Shown here in pieces: positions 12,023 through 21,500 of a stretch of 64,000 nucleotides of DNA (its first letter is position 1; every line of letters begins with the position of its first letter). The stretch spans positions 10,654,336-10,718,335 of the forward strand of contig CM040091.1 in the NCBI GenBank assembly GCA_022496805.1, written 5' to 3'. A model generated the notes under the pieces. It was not told where the DNA came from. It saw nothing but the letters and a program-made list of their open reading frames with translations, and searched no databases. This DNA is from Pohlia nutans. Its lineage: Eukaryota; Streptophyta; Bryopsida; Bryales; Mniaceae. The translations under genes and the position numbers were made by a program.

Positions 12023-12327
12023 TATATTATTTTTTAAATTTTGTACGAGGCCAAGGAACTGAGGGTACGCGACATTTGAATGTTGTTTTGAAGGATAGAG
12101 GAAGGAGCCATGTACCCTTATGTACTTTCTGGCACACAAAAAACAAAGAAGAAAAAGGAAGATAAAAAGAAAATAAAGTCATGTCTTCTCCCATACACTC
12201 TGGCAGCGGAATTGTAGTGTCTTAATCTATTCAAAACTTGTAATAGTTTTCAAATAGTTAATCATGCAATTCAAATAGTTAATGTTGCAAAGAAAGTTCA
12301 CATTTTTGTCTATTGAACCATACTTCA
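10456..12327. other. Non-coding stretch with simple repeats
   Basis: It holds a poly-T run at about 10805-10826, a (TA)n tract at about 11970-12018 and two related blocks near 11640 and 11880 (AACATATTGATGTT, CCTCAGCCCCG and AACATATTAATGTT, CCTCAGTTCCG), a degenerate tandem repeat of about 240 bp. No gene is recognised. Confidence 0.5.
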
Positions 12328-13192
12328 TTAACCCTTAACTTCCTGAACCATTTTCAACGCGTTTTGGACCCTAATTTTTTTGGTTAAGGATACATGTTGC
12401 TCAAACTTATGTAGTTCAATTTTTTACAAAATCAACAGTAAGATCTTGTAGATATGCAAGTGACCTTCATCTTTACAAAGTTTGGTGTCAATCCGAGTTA
12501 TAGGTTGCTTGGATGGGACATAAAAGTGAAGGGTACTCCAAGAAATTCATTGTTTTCTCACTGCTGAAAATGAGCTTTGACCGACTCTCTTGGGCACATA
12601 CTATTTTAGAAAGTTGGTGCCGTCTGGAATTCTGAAGATAATCAAGTTTCCTACGCATGACAACAAGTTTTGTATTTTTAGGATAAAAAATAAATGAGAA
12701 AGAAGCCTTGACATGACATCCACTTTTTACTAGTTCACTTGTGACTTTGAGAGAAATCTTACAACTTCCTACAAATCTGATCTTCCATTGCAAAATCAAA
12801 CACGGTAGGTTGAAAGTACACAAAAGAAACCTATAGTAGAAAAAAGAATTTTGGAAAAAAGGTGAAATCCAAGTGCAAGATTTGCATTTGAGTAGCTACA
12901 CCCATCCACAAGCCACTGTGCCCAACTAGAACACGTGGCAGCTCGTCATTCGCCCATCACTCTTTTTAGCTGACTTTTTTTTATTCGGTTTTGTGACCAC
13001 CCAACACTTGTGGATTTTTGTAAAATTGACAATGTGCATTTCTCCAAATCAGACTACACCATTGGATAGCTAACTCGTTTCTACACAAAATTGGCCCAAA
13101 TTTTGAATCATTCGGGCACTCCTTCTTCAATACATTTTTAGTTCTAAAAATAGAGCAACCCATTTTGGGTCGCCCATGAAGTTAAGGGTTAA
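12328..13192. mobile_element. TTAA-flanked element, 865 bp
   Basis: TTAACCCTTAACTTC and GAAGTTAAGGGTTAA are perfect 15-bp inverted ends. Its right TTAA is shared with a fragment (13189-13262) of the 25128-type family, which ends TTTTAGGGGTTAA. Confidence 0.8.
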
Positions 13193-13503
13193 ACATATGG
13201 AAGGCACATATTATAACACATCTATGTTTTGTCCAATACCCCTCGGGCTTTTAGGGGTTAAGTTTGGCTTATTGAAGAGTCCTTGGGTGTATACTTGACA
13301 AAGTGGTTCACGTTGGCATTTAGTTGTACTTGAAGGACATGCTTTAGTTGTTTGCCTTAACTCTTAAAGGACGAAGAGACCCTCATAGAGCTTTTGGGTT
13401 TAAAATAGGTCTTTGTGCTCCAAAATGATGTTTTCAAAAACTAAAAAATAAAAATCATTTTTTTCCCAATCCAACTATTGGAGTTGCTTATTTCTTAAAA
13501 GTG

Positions 13504-14643
13504 TTAACCCCTAAACATACCAAGATGTCCCTAGAATTGGCAATTTGAGAAAAAACATCAAAAACTCCCATTTAGAAGAATATTTTGGAATTGATATACA
13601 AATGAAAGTTCTTTGTTTTGAATTTCAGATTCCATCTATACGGTTAAATTTACCAATACTATCACCAATATTTAATTATCAATTTTGACAGTTAAAATTA
13701 AAAATTCCTTCTAAATTCAATTACAAACAATATTTTAATATTTTTTGGGTAAAGTTTGTTGGAGTGAGTTTGAAATGAGATACTCTTAAATGTAGTGATT
13801 CTTTGAAATTTTTGTGTGCCTTAAATTTATGACCTCATTTTTGCAAGGCCACTTTTGAACTACAGTCAATGCAATTTTGGCTTGGTCAACAACTTGACAT
13901 ACTTCTATATTTTTAATTTTCGAAAAAATATGTAATCAAGTATGACTAAATTTAACCGTTAGATAGGGCAACAACTTGGTGAAGTATCTCCTAACATTGG
14001 ATGACTACCATCCAAACATTGATGAGAACGTGGAGTGTGTTTGAATCTGTCAATCTTCTAGTTTCCAGACGTTTTTACGTTTAGGAGTTAATATTAACTC
14101 CTAAAGTTGTTACCGATCCGTTTTGGATTTGTGGCATTTTTTGTTGTTCCATATTTCCCTCCTCATGAACCTCTTATTCACAAAACATTTTTTGGAGATA
14201 CTTCATCAAGTTGTTGTTCTATTCAACGGTTGGATTTGGTGTTATTAGAGTACATACTTTTCTAAAATTACAAATGTAGAAGTATGTGAAATTTTGACCA
14301 AACCAAAATTGTATTGACCTTAGTCGAATGCTGTGTTGCAAAAATGAGGTCATAGATCACTGCGTCAAGAGTATTTCAGTTCAAATCCATTCCAACTAAT
14401 TTTACTCAAAATATGTTAATATTCTATTAGTAATTAAATTTAGAAGGAATTATTAATTTTAACTTTCAAAATTTATGATAAGATATCGGTGATAGCATTG
14501 GTGAATTTTACCATATAGATAGAATTCAAAATTCAAAATCTACAACTTTCATTTGTATACCAATTCCAAATTATTCCTCCAAATAACACTTTATAATGGC
14601 TTTATTCAAATCGTCAATTCTCGGGACACCATGTGATGTTTAA
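13504..14643. mobile_element. Two inverted copies of one TTAA element forming a 1.1-kb palindrome
   Basis: 13504-14091 starts TTAACCCCTAAACATACC and ends TTTAGGAGTTAA. After two bases the same element runs back from 14094 to 14643. The arms share ACAAATGAAAGTT, CTATCTATA-GGT and TTAGAAGGAAT in mirrored positions. It may be two insertions or one foldback element. Confidence 0.75.
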
Positions 14644-15221
14644 CCCCTAAAGGACCGGGGGTGTTTTTAGCCTAGCTCTTGTTTTCTTGACTAGCTCTTA
14701 TAACAAGCTCAATTCCTCATTGGTGTGGGATAATTTTGACGACCGGCACCGTTGAAATCAAAGAAGACTTACATAGCTTTTGTATGAAAAAAAGATCAAC
14801 AAAATCGCACAATTTTTGAGAAAATGCTACCGTTGAGAAGATTGATAGAACTTGTTCAGGGTATTTGTACAAATGCTGAAATCGGATTGATCAAAAGTGC
14901 TCCAAAAAATCTGAATTTTTTACTGTGAGTAGAAATCATCATTTTAAAAACGTGGAAAAAAATTCAAGTGATTTGGAGGTGCGAGGAAGAAGATATGAGG
15001 GTCTGAAGTGACGCCTAAATACCCACCGTGCAACTCAAAAAAATCACCAAAAATTGCACACTTCATGAAATTTCGACCGAGAAGTACTCACGGATTCAGC
15101 TCTTGAAAAGAACTAGGGTCTCTTTGTTGCTCACTTTACAATTCACGGTCTAGCAACTCGAAATTCCTTACTTTCTAGTTCCAGAAGCCACGTGGTGGCC
15201 TCGTGGTCCTTTAGGGATTAA
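14640..15221 (+). mobile_element. TTAA-flanked element, 582 bp (H family)
   Basis: Starts TTAACCCCTAAAGGACCGGG and ends GGTCCTTTAGGGATTAA. The same family forms the host at 50345-52798. It appears to have inserted in the TIR of the preceding element (GATGTTTAA). Confidence 0.8.
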
Positions 15222-15238
15222 GGCTTATGTGAGATATA

Positions 15239-15458
15239 AGGTAGACGTACCTTAAACCATCACAACACCTAAAACCACCAATTTCTACACCCTTTTTTCA
15301 TTTTAGGGAGGAAATGTAAGTTGTCGGTACATGACTTGACTTTTGAGCAATTGATGCATAAGTCATGTAATGAAAGCCTACATTTCCTTCCTCAAATGAA
15401 AGAGGGGTGTAGAGGTTGGTGGTTTTAGGTGTCGTGGTGATTTGAGGTATGTTTACCT
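15239..15458. mobile_element. TA-flanked AGGTA-family element, 220 bp
   Basis: AGGTAGACGTACCTTAAACC is mirrored by GGTATGTTTACCT with TA on both sides. The arms extend inward through CACCTAAAACCACCAA and TTGGTGGTTTTAGGTG, so the element is a long hairpin. Confidence 0.75.
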
Positions 15459-15825
15459 TACACATCAAAAAATTGCATATGCAAAAGTCAATTAAACTTT
15501 GTCCATGCATAATTCCATGAGGTCTTGCTCAATCACGTTATTTTTCCAAAGTTTTTCAATTGATTTTTTTTTGTTTTGGTGGTTTAAAATTCTTAGTTTA
15601 GGTTCATCCCGTCATCCAAATTGAAGAAAAATAATAAAAAAATGGTCTCACGAGCACTTTTTGATGACCTACCTTGGAGCAATGAATTTTTTGTTTATCA
15701 AGGTAATAAATTACATATTTTGCTTTCTTATGGTGTACACTATAATGTACAAAAATACATTTCTCAAATAAGTGAAAGAAAAGTTGTGAAAATGACCATC
15801 ATAAATGAGAAAAACTCGTTGTCCT

Positions 15826-16400
15826 ATAACCCCTAACCGCCCAACCATCCATATTTTGGATGATGTACGAATTTGAACTTGGATTTCTCATCGATCATGC
15901 ACTTTTTGCAGTGTGAATTTTTTAATAAAACTTTTATGGGAAGTTAGCTTCGTGCATGTGTGATCCGATTAGAAAGGGGATTATTTGTGAAGTTTGTATG
16001 CCTCATTTCATGTTGTAGTGTTCCACCCCAAATTTGAAAGATTTTAGTCTAAAAGTGCTCTTGAAAAAGTCAAGTACTAGAAATAAGCTACCAAAAAATC
16101 TCCAAAGATCACTACACTTAAAGTATCACTTTTCAACCATCTCAAAAAAACTCAACGTTAAATTGTCAATATCTTATTTGTAATCATATTACAAAAGAGC
16201 TCTAAATTTTAAGTTTTAAAGTTTATACACAAATATTGGTGATAGCAATCGCAAATCTAACCGTATGGATAGAATCTAAAATGCATAATGTACAACTTTT
16301 ATTCATTCATCAAATTGAAAATACCCCTCTTAGTTGCATTTTATAATGCATTTTTGAAAAACTGCCAAATCTGAGAAGGGTGAGGACGTTTAGGGGTTAA
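15826..16400 (+). mobile_element. 570-bp TTAA family copy
   Basis: Starts TAACCCCTAACCGCCCAACC (left border TATAA rather than TTAA) and ends GGACGTTTAGGGGTTAA. The right TTAA is shared with another left end, TTAACCACTAACTGCCC, at 16397. Confidence 0.8.
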
Positions 16401-17170
16401 CCACTAACTGCCCAAGCGTTCATTTTTTGAACAATGTACAAAATCACTCGTCATTTTCTCAACCGTGGTGACATTTTTACAATGTGTTTTCTCATACATA
16501 AAGTTTTCAAGTAGTTACCTTCATGGAAGTGAAATTAGATTAGGAAAAAAATCAAAATTGAATTTACTAGGTCCTTGTATTCTGTGGGAGCTTCCATCTT
16601 GAAAAAAACATTCCAAAGTTTTGAATTTTCCATTACCCACTAAATCCATTCTTTAATGCTGACATGCAAATGAAAGTCGTAGATGAATATTTTTTCATGA
16701 CATCCATACAATTGGAATAAGTAATAGTGTCAAAACATATTTAAATTTGATCCTGAAAAAGAGATTTTTTTAATTGTGTGAAAATACAAAAATACTCTTC
16801 TTTGTTCTAATGTGTAGTATTTCACCCTATAATTTTTTTTTTGATTGCTTTAGAAAGAGATCTCACGACACCTCTATCAAAATATAATAAAATTGATGTG
16901 AACAACTTCACTACTATTGAAGCATAATGAATTGAACCAATTGTAATGAATTACAAGATGAAAGTATTAAAATTGTAATTTTAGTGAATATTAAAAAAAA
17001 ATCTTGTAAATTCATTTGAAAAATATCTAGGCATTTTAATTTCAAATTTAGTTGTATAGATGTCTTTTAATAAGAATGTCTAGTTTTGGGAAATACCAAT
17101 AAAATGAGGGAATTTTTAACTTTTTTGGGCTTTGGCTCTAAGAAAAATATGTAGGTATTCAGGGATTAGT
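16397..17170 (+). mobile_element. Diverged TTAA-family element, right end uncertain
   Basis: The left end TTAACCACTAACTGCCCAAG is clear. A decayed right end CAGGGATTAG lies near 17160. A fragment of the 239-bp family follows (ACCAAGGATTCATGATT near 17180). Confidence 0.5.
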
Positions 17171-17696
17171 GCTTAAAGAACCAAGGATTCATGATTTTAA
17201 AATGACAAATTCAATTGATTGTATTGCAAAAAATCAATAATTCAGATAGTACGAGATTTTATATCACTGGAATCGATAAAGACCATTGCATTTGTTGATG
17301 AAAAGAGGAAGGAATTTGAATAAAAGGAAGTTTAGATAGGACCTATTTTAGATTGGAGATTTTTTGAGTGCTTAATTTTATGAGTTTATTTTTTCAAGAG
17401 CACATTTAGACTAAAATCTTTGAACTTTTTGGTGAACCACTCCCCTATGTAGTGCACTCTTCATGTATTGTAAATATACACATGTGTGCATAACAAAGGG
17501 TATTATTTAGAACAAGTACGTAAAAAATGTACATATGGGAGACATATTGCAATCGAGTGGAAAGTATATATACATAGGGCTTGGAATTAATTGCCTCATT
17601 TTTAACTCATGTGTACATATGGAAATGCATTTTGAGGTTGTGAAATATGTACATATATTGCTTGATTTTAGCCAAAAAATATGTATACATGGGTGT

Positions 17697-17956
17697 TTTT
17701 ACCCCTAATGCAGGCAGGAACCACAATGTGGTCTACAACTACTGTCTTCCTTCATTTACACAAGAAATTCTTTCAAGCATTGTCGCCTCTGGAAATTTAT
17801 GGGAATTTCACAACACACTCCCCTGTAAGTCTTGTATGTTTAAATTTTTTTTTGGCATCATACGATATATACTGGTGGACAATAGTTGCGCAATATATAT
17901 TTTTGTCCTCTCTCTATTCTGATTGTACGAATAGGGCAACCTCTTTTAGGGGTTAA
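17697..17956 (+). mobile_element. TTAA-family element, about 260 bp
   Basis: A slightly decayed left end TTTACCCCTAATGCAGG and right end CCTCTTTTAGGGGTTAA bound a non-coding stretch. Confidence 0.5.
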
Positions 17957-18072
17957 TAAGGGAGATGCATGCACGTGATTCTTGAATAGTGTACTCCCTT
18001 GAGATCACTACAACATGAAATGAATTCACAAATCATCCCTTTTCTAATCGGATCACACATGCATAAAGCTAT

Positions 18073-18422
18073 CATAACATTCAATAGTCTTTGAGCCTGC
18101 TGCCCTCCCTTGCATGGAATGATGTGGAATATCCCACATCATTTCATCCTTCCAACGAAATGATGTGGGATATTCCACATGCCATTAGTAGCTATGGGGG
18201 CACGTGGCATTAAGCAAGAGCAAGCAACCATGGTGCACAGTAATCGAAAGCACAATTCAACAATGTTTTTTCATTGTTTATTTGATTGATTCTCACTCAA
18301 TAGTGTTTCGTCATTGTTTATTTGATTCAATAGTACTTTCAATTAGAAATCACTGGTCACTCTATATATAAAGGTGGATGAAACTTAAAAGGCAGTCTCT
18401 TTGAAGGCTACTGAATGTTATG
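18073..18422. mobile_element. TIR element CATAACATTC, 350 bp, in the shikimate kinase promoter
   Basis: CATAACATTCAATAG and CTACTGAATGTTATG are inverted, with GCTAT on each side (18068-18072, 18423-18427). It splits a 570-bp-family remnant. Inside is a strong palindrome at 18118-18180 (GATGTGGAATATCCCACATC repeated in inverse). Copy 2 is at 40212-40489. Confidence 0.8.
18361..18374 (+). promoter_or_regulatory. Probable TATA box of the shikimate kinase gene, carried by a MITE-like element
   Basis: TCTATATATAAAGG lies about 210 bases before the chosen start codon. It is inside a repeat (18073-18422) whose other copy at 40212-40489 has the weaker CCATAAATAAAGG at the same place. Its use as a promoter is inferred from position and sequence only. 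Confidence 0.45.
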
Positions 18423-18580
18423 GCTATCTTGCCATAAAATTTCGTTGTATTTCATTCCTTGCAAAAAGTGCATGACGGATGAAAAACATGGATGAAATCT
18501 GTACATGCAAACCTCCGTCCCCGCCTTCTCCCTCTCCTCGAAGCCTCTTGAATCTGCTCCAGGAATGCCTTGCACGCACC

Positions 18581-21500
18581 ATGGCGTCCTTCACCATAGC
18601 TCGCCCCCATTCTCTTACCCTGCCGCTGGGATATCACCCACCTCGGGCCGCAGACTGCCGCAGACTGACGTGCCAGCCTCCCCTGATCATTTCAACGCCC
18701 ACATTGTCGCATCATCACCTCGCCACAACAATCAACCAGGTTGGTAACTTGCTTAGGGTTTTTCCACAGAATTCAAACTCCATTAACCCCCCTAAGCGTA
18801 TTTTCTGTAGTGTACGAAAATTGGACCCCCTGTTTGTGTGAAAATAACTTCAATTTGACACGATCGACACTGTTGATCTCGTAGTACAGAACAAGAGCTT
18901 TTAAATGATGTATTGCAATCAGAAAACCGAGGTAAAATGAGAAAATGCCACCGTTGCAAAGTTCAATGATGCAGATGGCCATATTGGGCGTTTTGGATGC
19001 TTAAGGGTTGATACATAATAACACCCCTTGCTTCCATAGTATTTCATTGAAGTGAAGATAGAGTTATTCTTTAATTCATAGTAAGTATGAATCCAGAGGT
19101 TAGACCTACTTACTTAAAGAATAACTCTATTGAGTGAGTGATTTGTTTTTTTGTTTTTCGTTTTTTTTCCACTTAACCCCTGAGTGTATTTTTTGTAGTG
19201 TAGAAAAATTGGACCCCCTGCTGGAAAGCATATGTTTGTGTGAAAATGACTTCAATTTGACACAATTGATATTGTTGATCTTGTAGTGTAGAACAATAGG
19301 TTTAAAATGATGTAATACCAAGATAAAATGAGAAAGTGCCACTGTTGCAAAGTTCAATGATGCAGATGACCATATTGGGCGTTTTATACTAAAGGACCAA
19401 GAATTTTGAATTGGGACTCATGTTTTTTTAAATATTTTTGAGAAGGTTTTATGTAGAGTTTCTTTTGTTCAATTTTGTTTCTTTTTTGACCAGCACATAC
19501 AACATTCTTCACTGATTCTGGTGGTATAAAATTTGGTTGTATCTGAATCATTTTACCGAGTGAATTTGCTACTTTAAAACCATGAATCCTTGGTCCTTTA
19601 GGGGTTAAACTCTGAACTGGCTTACTCGTTTTCAGGTTTGGAGAGTAGCTGCTTCATCTTTGACATCAACCTACTTCCCTACCGATGATGATGATGATGA
19701 TGAGTATTATGTGCAATATAAGCGACATTTGCGGAAGGTAGTTCAAGGAGCTCTGAAGAATCTTGATGGACAGTGCATATTCCTGACTGGTAAACCTGAA
19801 CGTCTATCATTTCGTTGCTGTTGATTGGCATAAACCCTAACTCTTAAACCCTACTTCTGACCCGGTTCTGCTACAGGGATGATGGGCTCCGGGAAAAGCA
19901 CCATTGGAGAAATCTTGGCCCAAAACCTTCACTACGGGTTCGTTGATAGGTATGAATGTGTCCTCTTGTCTATTGTTTGACATCATAGAACAGAGCTTTG
20001 CATAAAATTAGATTGTTTCAAGAATTTCTACAGAGCAACAGAGTGATCATAATTTTGTTGAGAATTTTGGAGTTAAAAAGTATAACTCTAATATCAAGAG
20101 AATCTTCCTCATGATTCATAGGTTGATTTTATCAATAACCCTGTTAGTATGAGTGTTGCAGAGGCTTTACTCCCTCTGTTCAGAAATAATTGCCTTAGTT
20201 TTTGGCATTTTACAACTTAACGCTTTGTTTTTTCCGAAAAAAGCTGTCTCAGTACTCGAAAAACGGTCCATCTTTAATAGTAGTTTGTAGTTTTTGTGTC
20301 ACTCTCATTGTCTGCCCCGTTTGAAGTGAGCAGTGCTCACGTTTGAAGTATAAAACATAGGAAAAAAATGCAAAAAACTAGGACAAATATTTCCGGACAG
20401 AGGGAGTATGACACAATTTAAGATGCTGGAGAACTCAATTAGTGTGATTTCCTGGTCGTGTTTGTGTACAATTCTAGAACTAGAATGCTGACAGTTTGTT
20501 TTAAAGTGGAACTGAATTTCTTTGCTGAGAACCTCTGGCATTTGTTGTCACTGAAGAGCAGCGACAAGCTGGTGGAGAAGGTAACAGGTTATGATTCAGT
20601 GGCAGACATCTTCGCAGAAATGGGAGAGGAGGGTTTCAGAGACGCTGAGGTGTGCTGATTTTTCATCCTAAACTTTCAACCTCGTCCAATTCTTCCTAAT
20701 TCTCAACTTTTGAAAACACTGGATTCCATGTAACATCACAACCACTTTAGGTTGAAGCAAAAAGGTTGAAATAATAAGCTTCAATTTGAAGCATTATCAT
20801 GTGCAAGATAAAATATCCATTACATTTATGATTCTTATGATTCAAGTGTCTAATGTAGCTTGAAACCTTGTTATCTCAAATATCTTAGCCATGTATAAAC
20901 ATCACTCTTCATACTCATTTGTATTACTTGCACTAATGTAAAGTTGATAACACACAAAATCAATTAAAAAACGATTTTTGCACCGATCAAGATGTAGGAT
21001 TTCTTGTTATCTGAAGCTTGTTTTGCTTCGATATGTGCAATCTATAAAGTGGCCAGGGATACTCTTTCAATGTCACCAATGCTCGTCGTATTAGACCTGC
21101 TGTATACAATCAAATTGCGCATATGGAAATCTGAGACAGCGTCGACGTGTATGCAGAGCCAGGCACTCCATTGGCTTTGTAATGGAATTGCCAAGCTGAG
21201 GCGCCCAGTAGTTGTTGCCTTGGGGGGTGGTGCTCTGGTGAAGCCAGAAAATTGGTAAAATGAGACGTTGACTTCAGTTATTTCCCTCCTTATCTGAACA
21301 TGTGCTATGGTTGCTGGAATTTGTTGTCTCTACTCCAAGGGGAGAGACTAAGCAATGGTTTGAAAATATAGAAAATTATAGTACCCAATATAGTGGGGCC
21401 CGTCATTCTAAAGAATGAACTTCTTATGTTCAACGGTTATTGGAATAGTGGTATTATTAGAATGTCAAATAGAGTTTTTGAGTTTTTCCATTACCCCTAA

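Larger units (their letters stand above)
17985..18510 (-). mobile_element. 570-bp TTAA-family remnant upstream of shikimate kinase
   Basis: CCTTTTCTAATCGGATCACACATGC-like sequence at about 18035 and GTGCATGACGGATGAAAA at 18468 match the reverse-oriented family members at 33166 and 37973. The two halves are split by the 18073-18422 element. The remnant runs into the first plausible leader of the shikimate kinase gene. Confidence 0.65.
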
